From Diorhabda sublineata (taxonomy: Eukaryota > Arthropoda > Insecta > Coleoptera > Chrysomelidae): DNA of 64,000 nt. Where the stretch lies: assembly GCF_026230105.1 (NCBI RefSeq), contig NC_079483.1, positions 3,713,312 to 3,777,311 on the forward strand, in the 5' to 3' direction. The notes under the pieces are model-generated. The model had not been told where the DNA came from and ran no database searches. It worked only from the letters and a program-made list of their open reading frames with translations. Below are positions 1 through 12,709 of this stretch, in pieces. How positions within the stretch are numbered: position 1 is the first letter of the stretch; the number at the start of each line of letters is the position of its first letter. The translations under genes were made by a program, and so were the position numbers.

Positions 1-289
1 GAAAGGCTTCTATGACGTATTAAAAAGTTTCTCTTAAAGAAGTGATAGAGAATAAAAAATATTATCATTATTATTATTTGGATGATTTAATTATAATTTT
101 TACAATATATTATTTTCTCTGCTTTGCAGTACTGCATCGTTTATACACTAGCTACCCCTTGATGGCATCAAAATCTTTTAAGTAACACTTTTGAGGTCAG
201 ATGAAGTGATACCAATTATGCTTAAAAAATCACTAGGTTATATAATAAATCATATTTAGGTAATTTTCAAACAAAGCTTAGAATTGGAT

Positions 290-1735
290 TACGTTCCAAG
301 AAAACTGAGAGTAATGAGGCTTGTATTGCTTTTATATAAGGCAGATAAACCAAAGAGCACAGCACCAGGACACTTTAGACAGATAAGCCTCTTTTTTTCA
401 ATGTAAAGCTATGGAGAGGCTGATTTACACATGAAAGAAAATAGAACTGTAAAAACGAATTTAAGAACTTGAGATATAATCGGGAGTAGAAGGGCCTTCT
501 TTAATATAGAAGAAGCCTTTAACAACATCAAACGACATTCACGACTAGCAAAAGAACTACTGGAGGAACGCCACAAGTAGGAGTGATATCACCCCAAATG
601 TGGTTAATAAGATTCTATAAATCCCAAAAGAAGAAGAGTCTGAATAAGTTGTATTGATATCTGGTTGAGACAAACAATCAGCAACATCGTGAAAAAGGCA
701 CTAGAAGATATCATTTTGTAGGTGAAAATGATGGGCTGAGGTCAATTCTAAAAATACCGAACTAATTCGATAGACAAGAAAATACAAGATACTCAAATTA
801 ACACCATTCACACCAATATTGAATGGACAAGAGCTTTGACTATCAAAGGATGTTGAATATTCAGAAATTATAATAGACTCCAAGCTTTTATGAATTGGAA
901 GTATGAGGAATCAACGCTTTCTACAACTGTAGGAAGATGTTTGTTTACAGCAATCATAAGGACTATAATAATCTATGGCTCAAGAGTGTGATGGGAATTT
1001 ATGAGCAAGGAAACAAATGAAGAGAATTTGTGCGTAGAGGATTGCAGCACTGGGAATCACCGGAGTTATGAGAAGTACTACACCAGACACAAATCTAAAG
1101 TCTATAGAATTGTTCATAAATGGTGCAGCCTGTCTCCTATTGGGACAGAATAAGGCAAGAAATTCATGTACACAGAAGCACCCTGGAGTAAATAAGTAAA
1201 ATAGGAGGAGAAGGAGCACTACGAAAGAAGAATGTGTTGAAAAAGAAACCGGTATGTTTTCAAAGGGACTTAACATCCAAAATTCGTACACACTAAAAAT
1301 AGGACGTAATATTCTTGAAGCAGGAATTTACTTAATAGAGAAGGCTGTCAGACTGATAAGGGAAAGTGCTGAATCAAACAGAAAAACAGCAGTATACAAA
1401 GACAGTCAGTGAAAAATAATATCAAAAGGTGTAATGAAGTGCCATAAGGAACTCTCCTGGATTCGTGACACATCTACTGTGTACCTGGACTTGGCTACTA
1501 TCAATGGAATTATTAAAAGATGCTATTGACACAGGAATCAGAGGCAAATATCAATATAAATGGGAAAACAGAAATGAGTACGCCATCCAGAGGAATTTGG
1601 GCAAGGATTAATACATAGAAAACAGAAATGATAATACGATTCCAGAATACTCCACAAAAGGGGTCAATACCTCGGAAAAGTAGCAAATTTAGAAATAGAA
1701 GAGAGAAAAAACTTTTGAACATAAGTCAGAAAAGA
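290..1735 (+). mobile_element. Decayed LINE (R1/LOA/I-like) reverse transcriptase, first part
   Basis: This is a degenerate non-LTR retrotransposon reading left to right. Translation across several frames gives reverse-transcriptase-like blocks: a stretch like 'KPKSTAPGHFRQISL' near 350 (the 'YRPISL' block), 'FFNIEEAFNNI' near 500 (the 'FIDIEKAFDNI' block) and 'PQVGVISPQMW' near 575 (the 'PQGGVLSP' block). Further on, 'AALGITGVMRSTT' near 1045 matches the region after the catalytic domain in R1/I-type elements. Stops and frameshifts are frequent, so it is dead. The segment from about 1110 to 1540 is repeated in diverged form at about 2585-3110, so the copy carries an internal duplication. Assignment to the R1/LOA/I group rests on these motifs and on the RNase H-like block in the second copy. 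Confidence 0.6.
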
Positions 1736-2467
1736 GAAAAAGATACAAGGGTGGTTAGATAGTTGAGATCGTAGAAAATAGAGAGTAATTCGGTGAACCT
1801 CAGGTCTCCGGGGAAAACACGAACGCCAATCACAAAATACTCAATCCAGAAGATAATTGGAGTGATCACTGCCTCGGAAAATAGCAGAATTAGAAGTAGA
1901 AGACAAAGGAGACTTTTTTCTGTTTTAAAAATAAGCTAGAAAAGAGAAAAAGATACCAGGGGGGTTAGATAGTTGAGATCGTAGAAAATAGAGGGTAACT
2001 CGGTAAACCTCAGGTTTCCGGGGAAAATATGAACGCCAATCACAAAATACTCAATCAAGAAGATAATTGGAATGATCACTGCCTCGGAAAAATAGCAGAA
2101 TTAGAAGTAGAAGACAAAGGAGATTTTTTTCTGTTTTAGAAATAAGCCAGAAATGAAAAAAAGATACGAGGGTGGTTAGCTAGTTGAAATCGTGGTAAAT
2201 AAATGGTAACTCAGTGAACCTCAGGTCTCCGGGAAAACCACGAACGCCAATCACAAAATACTCAATCCAGAAGACAATTGGAGTGATCACTGTCTCAGAA
2301 AAATAGCAGAATTAGAAGTAGAATACAGAGGAGACTTTTTTCTGTTTTAAAAATAAGCTAGAAAAGAGAAAAAGATACCAGGGTGGTTAGATAGTTGAGA
2401 TCGTAGAAAATAGAGGGTAACTCGGTGAACCTCAGGTCTCCGAAGAAACCACGAAGGCCTATCACAT
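1670..2467. repeat. Tandem repeat, about 210-bp unit, nearly four copies
   Basis: The marker 'agatac' followed by 'gggtggttag' recurs at 1741, 1951, 2162 and 2373, giving periods of 210, 211 and 211 bp. Each unit carries 'gaacctcaggt' and 'gaacgccaatcacaaaatac' or close variants. Copies differ by scattered substitutions. The unit resembles LINE sequence at about 3180-3420 ('ttggagtgatcactg' and 'gaaatagcagag' motifs), so the array probably grew from the 3' coding end of the same element. Confidence 0.85.
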
Positions 2468-3420
2468 TTTATGGCTTAGTAATGTGGTGGAAATCTAGAA
2501 ACAAAGAAATAATCAAAAAGAAAGTACTGCACAATCAGCGTTAGAAGCAATCCTAAGCCTAAAGCGATCTCAAGCCTACATCCTATATAATTTTTCATAA
2601 AAGGTGCAGCATCAAAAGGCGCTCCCCGATTGGAACAGAATAACTTTTGAAGGCAAAAAATTTATGAACAAGTAGTAATAAATAGTAATAAAGTAGGGAA
2701 AGGGAAGTAATAAAGAATATATTATCATAATGGTATTATCTATCATAAATGGTAATGAAAGAAAATGACATTTAAAAATCGTATCAACTAAAAATTGGAT
2801 GCAATATCCTTCAATTGGAAATCTACGCAATAGAGAAGGCTATCAAACTGTTAAGGAAAGTGACGAATTAAACTATAGCCTTGTTAGACATTAAAACCGA
2901 CACAAACAATAGTGGTACTGAGCTGCCTCGAGGCACTCTCCTGGATTCGTGGAACTGGAGTGGGGATCTGCTAGGTACCTAGACACTACGAAGTAGAAGG
3001 TAACTCTAAAGCAAGTAAGCTCGCAAAAGGTGGAACGAGGGGGGAGAATACCGAGGAGATGATAACAATGCTACTACTGTTGGAATTGTTAAAAAATGAA
3101 ATGCTATTGAAACAGGAATCAGTGTTAAATCCAGAGCGATTTTGCCAAGGATAAAGGAAGAAGATTCTCGAAACCCTCCATCCAAAAGACCATTGGAGTG
3201 ATCACTGTATATTGTACTGTTGGTACAAGATGGGTTGTGATAGCGGACAAGTATTGCAAAGAAATGATCGAAAATCTGCTTTACAGGTGCCCCGATGTCT
3301 TAACGGAGAAACGACATCAAATGCTGAGTGATGAGATGATATATTGCCCCGGGGAAATAGCAGAGGCAGAAATAGAAGAAGAAGAAAACTGGTTTGTAAA
3401 TGCTTGAAAATAGGCTATAA
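2468..3420 (+). mobile_element. LINE 3' part: RNase H-like remnant and C-terminal tail
   Basis: This is the second copy of the LINE 3' region, repeating about 1110-1540. Near 2960-3040 one frame reads 'HYEVEGNSKASKLAKGGT', which matches the end of the RNase H domain found in R1/LOA/I-type LINEs (usual form 'H.GI.GNE.AD.LA..GA'). The 69-residue frame at 3198-3407 contains 'NLLYRCPDVLTEKRHQML', similar to the cysteine-containing C-terminal tail of such LINE polyproteins ahead of the stop. The copy at 1440-1540 lacks the RNase H core, so the two copies have different deletions. Confidence 0.55.
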
Positions 3421-4385
3421 AAGAAGAATTTGAATCGAGATTGTCCATGGTAACCTAACCTACTCTAAAGATTATGGTAATGAATATTTTGAACATCCAG
3501 ATCGAGCTATCAGAATTATCAGAAAGTTACCTTGAGATTATGCAATTAGAATGGAACCGGTGGAGGATAAAGAAATTGAAGTGAAATTGATCAAAATAAT
3601 TTTAAGTATTTTTGGCGTATATTAGGAAGATTTAAAATAGTAAATTTAATCACTATAAGTGTAAATAAGCGAGTTTGTACTCTAAATAGTTTAATTCTCT
3701 AATTTGAAGATCAACGGCTTCGAATATTTAAGTTATAAGTGAGAAATAAAAATTGTCAATGTAATGCTATCTAATCTTTATTTACCTAAATGTTCATTAT
3801 TTAATATTTTATGAAAAACATGATAAGCAATATTGTTTTTAATGAAAAGTACCATAAAAAACTACTTACAAGAACGTCAGCACACGGAAAACGGATGATG
3901 TTACCCTAGGGTTAATTTCTTTGGTATTACGTTTCGATGGGTCCATTATTTCAAATTATAAGTACCGTTCTTTGTAGAAATACATCGACTCAGGTACTAG
4001 CTACTTTTTATTCTGTCTACGTACCACTTCCATTTATCTATATCAGTCTTATCGATAGTGATCCACTTATGAATAGGTATCTCGATGGAACGAATAATCA
4101 ACTTATTCTTACGATACTGTCGCCTACGAGGGGTTTGACTTCTAAAAAAAAAGTATTGTGTATAACTGAAAAACGTTTTAATGGGCAAAAGGTATGCATT
4201 TAAATTCTTCCAACGAAAGAATGTGCTTCGGGCGAAATTATTCTGCAGTGTTGTCATATGTTTTGAATGCAGAACTACATTGCATTGCGTAATAAAGTTA
4301 TTTCTTGTATAATAATAATTGTAGTGTGATAGGAGGAAAGAGAACAATTAATTTGATTACGATGTTTCTTAATTTAAAATTATAA
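3421..4385. other. No recognisable feature
   Basis: This AT-rich stretch holds two overlapping opposite-strand open frames (3937-4203 plus and 3997-4347 minus). Neither shows a motif or domain I recognise, and both look like chance frames. Confidence 0.5.
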
Positions 4386-4389
4386 ATGT

Positions 4390-4656
4390 TTTTAGGTTAT
4401 TACCATACAACTTTTGATTTGGCACGTCTTGAAAGACCCATACAGTAGATTGTTGTTTAGTTCATAGGAACTAATTCATGATTCGTCGCCTGTTACAATC
4501 TAATGTCTTTTGAAACACTGTGATTGAATTTGAATTTATCTGCATCAATCGATATGAGTTTTTTTAACGATTGTCAAATTATACAGTATCCAAAACGAAC
4601 AAATCTTTTTGACAACCAAATTCTCGTGCAATATTGAATGTATGGGTCTATAACAT
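4390..4656 (-). mobile_element. Mariner transposase fragment (minus strand)
   Basis: Read on the minus strand, about 4420-4590 gives 'LTIVKKTHIDWC', then 'VTGDESWI' and 'STVWVFQD' in shifting frames. This is the mariner catalytic block with the first aspartate in the 'TGDE' motif. A related but distinct relic lies at 40061-40747. The fragment is cut off by the separate mariner that begins at 4658. Confidence 0.6.
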
Positions 4657-4657
4657 A

Positions 4658-5818
4658 ATTCGTGCGGTTCGATAAGAAATGGCGTAACTTGTATAATATT
4701 ACATCCTTCCAATATTCCGAACCTGCGTTGGAAAGCTACTGTTATTTTACGTCTTTTCAGGATATGTCATTCATTTGAAGCGTTAACGACAATAATTTTT
4801 TTTCACTCAAATATGTCGAACTTTTTTTCAGAAAAAGTGTTTTTGCGGGGAGTTCTTCTTCATCACTTTAATATGAAGAAATGCTGCCGAAAGTCATCGT
4901 ATTTTGGTGGAAGTTTGTGGAGAACATGCTCTAGCTTAGCGAATGTGCCAAAAGTGGTTTGCACGATTTAAAAGTGGTGATTTTGGCTTGGAAGACGATA
5001 AACGTCCTGGGCAGCCAAGAAAGTTTGAGAAGAAGAAGTGAAAGCATTACTCGATGAAGATTGTTGCCAAACACAAGAAGAGCTCGTAAAACCTTTGGGT
5101 GTCACTCAAGCAGCCATTTCAAAACGTTTCAAAGCAGCTGGATATATTTGAAAGCAAGGAAATTGGGCTCCACATGAACTAAAGCCGAGAGACGTCGGAA
5201 GGCGGTTTTGCATAACCGAAATGCTGCTGAAATGCCACAGAACGAAGTTATTTTTGCATCGGATTGTTACTGGTGTTGAAAAATGGATCCATTACGACCT
5301 AAAGCGCAAAAAAACATATGTGAAATCCTGCCAACCACCCAATTCAAAGACCAAACCGAATATACATGGCGCGAAGGTAATGCTCTCTATTTGAGTATTA
5401 TGAGCTGCTAAATCAGGCTGAAACCATCAATGGAGAACTCTACCGAACACAATTAATCCTTTTGAAGAGAGCAGTAGCCGGAAAACGTCCGGAATATGTG
5501 ACGAGACACAAGGCACCACGTTACTATTCCGGTTAAGAACTATTTGGAAAACAGTGGATGGGAAGTTTTACCTTGCCCGCTTTATAGCCCAAACCTTCCC
5601 CCTCCTGACTACCATTTGTCCCGGTCGATACAGAACGCCCTCACTGGAAAACGATTTACATCAGAGCAAGATATCAAAAATTGTCTTGATTCATTGCCAG
5701 AAAGATCAGAAAGATGAGAAAAGTTCATAGCTTCAGATGGGCAATACTTTGAATAAAACCATTGTACATGGTTTTCTTAAATAAACGTTCAAAGTTTGAA
5801 AAAAAAAAACGCACGAAT
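4658..5818 (+). mobile_element. Mariner element, complete ends, dead transposase
   Basis: The element begins with 'attcgtgcg' at 4658 and ends with the inverse 'cgcacgaat' at 5818. It is flanked by TA at 4656-4657 and 5819-5820, the target duplication of Tc1/mariner transposons. It is 1,161 bp. Plus-strand translation gives 'QKWFARFKSGDFGLEDDKRPG' from the N-terminal helix-turn-helix region (about 4950-5015), 'VTGVEKWIHYD' (about 5262-5300, normally TGDE, so the first aspartate is lost) and 'YSPNLPPPDYHL' (about 5584-5620). Several stops and frameshifts make it inactive. Confidence 0.85.
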
Positions 5819-5820
5819 TA

Positions 5821-6105
5821 AGTGCGTAAGACCACAATAACTCCCAAGTATTCCTAAATCTCACGGTATGTCACCCATATCTTTTCTGGCACAACAGCCG
5901 ATTTTAGATGGCCTTCACGAAATTCATCCTGTAAAGAATTACGACCACGATTGAATTCGGAAAACCAAGGAAACACGATGCTTTATCACCAAAATGAAAG
6001 GTGTTTAGAACTAGAAAACGAACAACCGATACAAAGAGAAAAAAATGATCAAGCTGTGTCTACGGAATCTAGAAAGAGAAATATCAGCAGGTAATGACAA
6101 TAATA
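5821..6105. other. No recognisable feature
   Basis: This lies between the mariner end and the next LINE remnant. I see no protein motif or repeat boundary. Confidence 0.4.
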
Positions 6106-6109
6106 CATG

Positions 6110-7250
6110 AGAAATGCTAACAAAAATCTTACAGCGAATATGGATGGAAGAAGAAATCCGATAGACTGAGAAATAGGTATAATTTTACTACTTAAAAAAA
6201 TGGGACAAAACAGACTGCAATAATTATAAAATTGTTAAGTGCGGTAGTGAAAGTCCACAAAGCAGCATTCGGAAATGGGGAAGTTGACAAGATCATATAT
6301 TTACACTAAGACAAATAATAGAAAAAAAAAACTGGAGAAAATCAGGTACACCTTGGTTTTATAGACATCCAAAAAGCATTTGATAGCGTTAGAAGGAATC
6401 AAATATGGAATAGTTTACAACAAACATAAGTTGGAATCAAATTGAGGAACAATATCAAAAGGATATATGAAACAATAAGGAACCAGGCCAGGAAAAATAA
6501 TAACAAATTCTAGATTTTTACGAGTAAAGAAGGATTAAGACTCCCCCTGAGTACTGAGTCTGGCGCTATTCATGTTGAAAGTAGATGATCTACTGAAATA
6601 AGTGAAAACAAAAATGAAACAGATACAAGTAGGATACAACAACTGGAACATAATTTATTAATATGGAAATAATCATTATAATCATTAGAGAAATATGAAT
6701 ATCAATATAGAGAAGACAAAAATAACGGTAGTGGAGAAACAAGAAAAAGACCTCGAAATTAAAATAAATGGAATACAACTGGAACAAGAGTTTTAAATAT
6801 TTAGGCGTGGATATACATAGCGTTGGAAATCAAAGAGCTGAGGTGATTGAAAGTATCAGCGCGATAAACAAACTGTATTATGTGAATGTGTATAAATCAA
6901 TATTCCGCTGTCCTTATACATGGTAGTGAAAGCTAGATACTTACAAACTCGATCTAAAGCAAAATTCAAGCAGTCGTAGTATGAAGTATTCACGTAGATT
7001 CGAAGGTGTCACCAGAAAAAATTGAATTATAAACGATGGAGAATAGTAGATCTGCAAAAAGGATTTGACAAGGTAGAGAAATTGAAAAGAGAGAAAAGGG
7101 CGCCAAAGGAAATGGTGCGAAAAAGAAATTGCCGCACCTTTAGGAGAAAAAAATATCATGGATAGAGGTTACGAAACAAGTTAAAAATAAAAAAGCGTGG
7201 TAAAAATTGGTAGATGAATATACTATATATTATACTATTTTCAGAAATAT
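6110..7250 (+). mobile_element. LINE reverse transcriptase relic
   Basis: This degenerate non-LTR retrotransposon reads on the plus strand. Visible blocks are 'LGFIDIQKAFDSV' near 6352 (reverse transcriptase motif with catalytic aspartate), a shortened 'GLRLPLS' near 6535, and 'KTKITVVEKQEKDLEI' followed after a frameshift by 'FKYLGVDI' near 6715-6815. Further on are a possible 'YLRRIEGVT' (about 6985) and a basic tail. The 'ADD' box appears to have been lost in a deletion near 6560. The clade is not resolved. Confidence 0.65.
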
Positions 7251-7254
7251 TTAA

Positions 7255-7690
7255 GAAATAAACAAACATCGATTTACTCCGATTTTAAGTGATCCAAAAC
7301 AACCTTTTTCACAGGGGCGCATCATCATCAATTACTAATTATTATTATGAATTCTAACCTGTTTAAGTTATCGTTGCTATAAATTGTCTGTGTTTACTAT
7401 TTCTGTCAGTTTTATAGATTCAAATTCAACCCCATTGAAGTATCGTCTTCAATTATCTATTATTTAATTATTATTAATGTGACTATAATGAACCATAAAT
7501 ATATTTATCTAATTTTATAATTATTATTGTATATAGATAAGAACTAAAGAAGCCTGTAAAACTAATAATAGTTTTTTTCAATTTGATATTCATCTAGGAC
7601 GCCTGTCAGATTAGTGTAACCACTTGTAACTTTAAATTATTAAATCCTCAGTTTGCTAAATGAATTGTTTTTAAAAAGCTTATTGGTTGT
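7255..7690. other. AT-rich, no recognisable feature
   Basis: No conserved motif, long open frame or inverted terminal repeat is seen. Confidence 0.4.
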
Positions 7691-7779
7691 AGAAATAGAA
7701 AACTTCCGTGGCTTTAGTTTTTAACATATAAATAAGTATAGGAAACTGTAAAAATAAGCAGTGATAAAAACATAATATA

Positions 7780-8690
7780 CGCTGAAGAAATAAAACAGTT
7801 AGAGAGAAGAATGAGAAATTACTCAAAGAAAATGAGTACAATGATAATAAAATAGAATACCTGAAAAAAGAGAAGAGAAAGAATAATGTGGTAATAACTG
7901 AACTGGCATTTGACGCAAACGACACGGTAGTGATAAAGGGAGTAATGAAGAAACTGATAAAGCACAATATGGACCTTATTAATATTGAGTCGGTGGTGAG
8001 CTAGGAAAAACATGCCTGGAACAGATGGAGAACTACGAAGAAAAGGAAAAACTGAGGGCAAAGAGTAAACTAAAAGACAGTTTGGCCAATATAATTCGAG
8101 TCGACGAGTTTATAAATACCAACTTAAAGTTAACAGTTCCAACACTCCCCCGTAAACAAGTCATGAATTATTTCAATTAATTGTTTCAACACAATTAACA
8201 TGGTAATATACGTATAATGAGTACGAATATATATATATGAAGTATATGAATACGAATACGAAAATAATGGCCCTCGTAACTTATATCTGAGAAATAAATT
8301 TTTAACACAGTTGTCGAATTTGATATGACACAAAGGTGGAGGACTATTAAGATCAAAAGATATTTCAATAGCCGCCAAGTTACGCATTTACAAGACAGTT
8401 ATACAATCAACGGTGCTGTAAGGCAGTGAGTGTTGGATGATAAACAAAAAAGAAAACAAAATAAACATATGGGGGAGAAAGGTACTAAGGGGGATCTTCG
8501 GAGGAGTGCGGGAGCAAAACGAGTGGAGAAGAAGAACGAACGCAGAGATCAAAGTACTGTATGGTCAAGCTGAGATAGGATGGTCATGATTTAGGAAGAA
8601 TAGGAATAGAGAACTGACGTGAAGCAGCCATGAACAAAAATAGATGGAGGAAAGCAATAGAGCGACTCTAAGCCTATATACTATTCAAGT
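7780..8690 (+). mobile_element. LINE relic: ORF1 coiled coil joined to RT C-terminus
   Basis: Plus-strand translation at about 7805-8115 reads as a charged coiled coil, 'KIEYLKKEKRKNNVVITEL', then 'LGKTCLEQMENYEEKEKL'. This is typical of the nucleic-acid-binding ORF1 of insect LINEs. At about 8340-8575 the frame reads 'AKLRIYKTVIQSTVL', then 'RKVLRGIFGGV' and 'EWRRRTNAEI', the region after the catalytic core of LINE reverse transcriptase. A final 'NRWRKAIERL' lies near 8640. Most of ORF2 is missing between them, so this is a deleted copy or two adjacent fragments. Confidence 0.6.
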
Positions 8691-8699
8691 GCCATCAAA

Positions 8700-10750
8700 T
8701 GATTTAGCATGACACATTTGCAAAGTAAAAACAATTTATTATATGCACACAAAATGACTAACAATACTATAGCTGGTTTATGACGGGTAGTAGATGCCTA
8801 TATTAGCAAACACAATGAAGAGATGCCGACAATACTTACCGTTTTTGATTTTAATACGATTTCAAGAACTGGTATATGATAAACAATAACACTTTCTCGC
8901 TTATCTCTAGTTATTTTGTATTCAATATCTTAACACACTTTCGCACTATCTGCAACTCGAAATCGATTGATGCATTATGAATTTAAAGGATAGTTTCCTT
9001 GAACACAGCTGTGGTAAATGAGCGATATAATAATTATGATTAAATAAAAAAATTGTGTTCAAATTCCAATAAAGTTATCACTGCAATTTCCAAATACCGC
9101 CAATATTTTTAGTAGAATCTATTGAATAAAATTTTTATAGGTCAATCTAAAATATTCTTTATTTTTTAATAACAAATAACTTATTATTGTTATATAAAAA
9201 TGGGTGAAAACGTGGCGGGTGAATGAAAAATGTCACGAAAATGATTGTCAATTAATTTCAAAAATAGTTGCTAGTTCATTTATATCTTCACAAGGATATA
9301 ATTCATCATCAGCATGCGGTATATTGAAAGAGTGCACATAGAAATTTGTAAAATAAAAAGCGAGTCATTTGATTTACGTTAAATTATGAAATCCTGGACA
9401 ACTGTGCAAAAACACACACAGGAAAAATAGGCAACTAACAAGATAACAGAAGATCCTTTTTAAAAAAAATTGTTAATAGATAGAGATATTAAAATCTTAG
9501 TTATGTATATTGGAAGATCAGAAAATCTTCAAAAGTCATCTCGGCTGCTGAAATTGCGAGGATATGAGGGATTTTCACACACTAAAAACCCACCCTCCTT
9601 GCTTCGCAACAGACAGTATAAAGAAACCACTAGAAGGTATTACTTCAACATATTGCTTGGACTTATTTTGGATCTTTGTGAGGTTACAATAAATGAGATA
9701 AGAAATCTTTTTATATACTCTACCTTCGAGAAACTGCCAATAAATAAATTTAAACAGACAATAACGTTCTAAATTCAAACATTAGTGAAATACACACACT
9801 TATATACATAAACGAAAATGGAAAGGTATTTCGCGGGCTAGGTATATGTTGAATGAATCTGAATTTGCATTTTCTTTTACGGTTTAAACTTCTTCGAAGA
9901 CAAGGTTCAAAGCAGCAAATCACAATACACCTTATTGAAATTCAACAATTAACCACTAACTCGTCAGTATATATGCACTGTTAACGCCCTAATATTACAA
10001 TACTGCTGACATAATTGAGATAATTGATATCGGGTTCGTTTTTCCGGTTTAATAATTTTGGTTTTGTTTTTTCCATTGTATGTGATGTTCACTTGTGTTG
10101 AATATTATCGTCATAACTTTCATTATATGTATATACACTGACCAACAAGTAGAGAGAAAAGAGAGGAGGAGAAAAAATTGTTACAATTTGTAGACAAAAG
10201 TTTTTAAAAACTAAAAAACAAACATAAAAATAACTAAATAAAGATACGAATAAAATATAATGGGTAACAAAATTATAGGTAATAGTTATATATTATAATT
10301 AGTATATAAATCCATAGTAAAATTAAACCAGTATACAGCGGAATTAAATGTCATTATTAGAATAGAAGTAGTTTACAGAGTAGAAGGTACTTTTCAGTAA
10401 AAGGTGATATCGATTTGATTTTGAATGGTAAGTGATTGTGCACTTTTTTGCATTGTAAAATATTGAGCCCTTAACTAATTCTTAGCTTGGTGTAGGTAAG
10501 TAAAGGTCGTGATCCACGTTCTTAAGTGGATAGCCGTTCTAAAATTGTAGAAGCGTGCTGACGAATTAGGTAAATGGATTCAAAGTTGAATAAGGAAAGA
10601 AGTGTCAAAATTTTTGGTCTTTTAAAGTCCCGGCAGTGAGCCCTGCTATTTAGTCCAACTAAATATCTAATAGCTTTTATTTATAATTTGAAGATTCCCT
10701 CAAATTGAGTCGCACCACATGTACCTCAGAAGGGAAGGGCATGTCGGATG
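8700..10750. other. AT-rich region, no supported gene
   Basis: A 100-residue plus-strand frame (9470-9772) and a 67-residue minus-strand frame (9575-9778) overlap here. Neither has a recognisable domain. No terminal repeats or conserved motifs were found. Confidence 0.4.
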
Positions 10751-10759
10751 CGACTCAAT

Positions 10760-11190
10760 AAGGGCATAATAAACTGTTGAGGAGATGGATAAGTTCAGTT
10801 CTTTGGAAACTGATCTCATCGGAAAGCAAGAGGAACTTAATTTTTTAGTTAAGCAGCAATATGTAAATCCCACTTCGAGGAATTGTCCACAACAAGCGCT
10901 AAGAATTTTACAGATTCCACGACGTCAATGGTGGTGTTATTGGGGACTTGTCTGCCCCCTCTTCAGCTAGCTTATCAGCTATTTTAATCTTTTTCACTTC
11001 AGTGTATCCCAACATCCATTGTAGTGTAAATTTATTTTTATTGCCAAATTTGTTTAATTTTTCCATGCAATCCTAATCGACTTTGGGTTTTATGATATTG
11101 GAGCTTAAAGCACTAATGACTGTTTGGCTATCGGACAGGATGATGATCTCCTGTTTACGATAGTTCCTCTCTAGATTGAACTGGATAGAT
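10760..11190 (-). mobile_element. LINE RNase H domain remnant (minus strand)
   Basis: The minus strand reads 'IIILSDSQTVISALSS' (about 11100-11155), which carries the RNase H core with its 'SDS' aspartate. It continues with 'DCMEKLNKFGNKNKFTLQWM', then 'LGYTEVKKIKIADKLAEEGAD' (about 10950-11070). The usual form is 'W.PGH.G..GNE.AD.LA..GA'. It is followed by 'PITPPLTSWNL', like the post-RNase H segment of I/R1-type elements. The rest of the element is not recognisable on either side. Confidence 0.65.
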
Positions 11191-11264
11191 GCCTATGTAC
11201 AAAATTATACTTACTCAGAGTTAATGCATGATTAATTCCATAGTAGAACTTATTTAGTGAGCGT

Positions 11265-11560
11265 ATAATGGTCATAATGGAAAGTAACATCATCCAATTA
11301 GAAGACGTTATGTTTTCTGACGAGTGCACTCTTTCACTTGATAGTCCTTCTAATCGTCGAAATTACCGCTACCCGCAATACCCTCAAAAAATACATGCTT
11401 GGGTAGGAATTATTCAAAATCATATTATTGGTTCCTTTTTCATTGAGGGCAATTTGATTAGCGATACTAATTACGAAATACTTTCAAATTATGTTATACC
11501 AACTTTGACAGAGTCATATTCTGATTAAGGAATATCTCAAGGTTCCAGTGAATGTGTATG
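11265..11560 (+). mobile_element. Tc1/mariner-type transposase fragment
   Basis: An 86-codon frame (11268-11528) reads 'LEDVMFSDECTLSLDS', then 'YPQKIHAWVGII' and 'HIIGSFFIEGNLIS'. This is the DDE_3-type catalytic domain of an insect transposase whose usual pattern is 'FSDE.TF.LNG...NRHN..YW', then 'PQK.NVWAGI' and 'IIGPFFI.GNL'. About 15 residues between the asparagine-rich part and 'YPQK' are missing. No terminal repeats were found. The element at 54548-55960 belongs to a similar family. Confidence 0.7.
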
Positions 11561-12705
11561 GTTTAGCAAGATGGAGCATCAATGTTTATGAATGTAATGT
11601 CCAACAAAATATGCAGTGCGATATTAAGAGCATAGCGTATATAGAACTGTAACGTTTTTCTTATTTATTCGGTGTTTCTTACTTACTTAAATTATTCATA
11701 CACTTAAAAAAGATACACTAAACTATCCACTAAAACTTAACTATTCACTAAACTCTGCACTAACTTATTACTAAACACTTATATAATTTATTTACCTTCA
11801 CCGTATGGTTTACGTACTATTCTGATAAGTTCCGAGCGACATTAGACCATGTATTGATTACTACGGCTGTGAGAGACTCGTTTACATACACTTTAATCAT
11901 GTGTTTAGAATCTCGAATTTGTCGTGAACAATTAAAAAGCCTTCTTAGAAATTGATATTATAAAATTGGTCATAACATAATGTGAACAAGTTATAAAAAC
12001 AATATAAAGAAATTGTCGCTGTAGGTATTTGCAAAACATAATGTAAATGATCTTTCAGGGATTGTATCATCGCATCCGCCAAATTGTATCCGGCTTCGCG
12101 GATTTAAAAGAACGAATAAAGCTTTTAATTAGGACGATAACGCCTGATATATAGAATAGGGTGAAAAGAAAATTTTTATTTGAATTCATAATGTTATGAA
12201 ATTCGTGATTAAAAGTTTGATCATCTACTGCATTGAAATTCATAGTTCTTCCATATTTAATCAAATTTTTGATTGCATTGTGGCGATTTTTCGTAATTAT
12301 ATAACTTTATTCTATTCCATTCATTAATTTTCACATTAAATTCGAAATATAACTGATATAGCATCTATTTGCCTTTTAAACATTGTATGAAGTTTTTCAA
12401 AAGTTACGATTATTGAATTCTATTGTCGAGCAGTGTTACTTTTTTATTTTCAAGGTTGATTATTTATTTTTTATCACAAAAAATAACCACATCACACGTC
12501 TTCCATTATATCATCAATAATGCAATCAAATTATTTTCTGTGGACAAACATGATGCAATTGTCTTAATGTAATCGGGATTCCCAGAACTATATATTTACC
12601 ACATAAGATTAAGGACAAATGAATGAAAAACACATAAGCCACAATAAACGAAAAAATACTAAATATAAATTTAGGAACGGAAAATCCACGAATTAAAATG
12701 ATATA
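11561..12705. other. AT-rich, no recognisable feature
   Basis: A 65-residue minus-strand frame at 12067-12264 has no recognisable motif. Nothing else is supported. Confidence 0.4.
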
Positions 12706-12709
12706 CTAT

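Noticed and set aside
980..1291. Hydrophobic 103-codon minus-strand frame resembling a membrane protein
   Set aside because: It is antisense to LINE coding sequence; A-rich sense DNA produces F/L/S-rich antisense frames.
3937..4347. Overlapping opposite-strand open frames of 88 and 116 codons
   Set aside because: Neither has a motif, and such overlaps are expected by chance in AT-rich sequence.
9470..9778. Overlapping frames of 100 codons (plus) and 67 codons (minus)
   Set aside because: No recognisable domain, splice context or repeat boundary.
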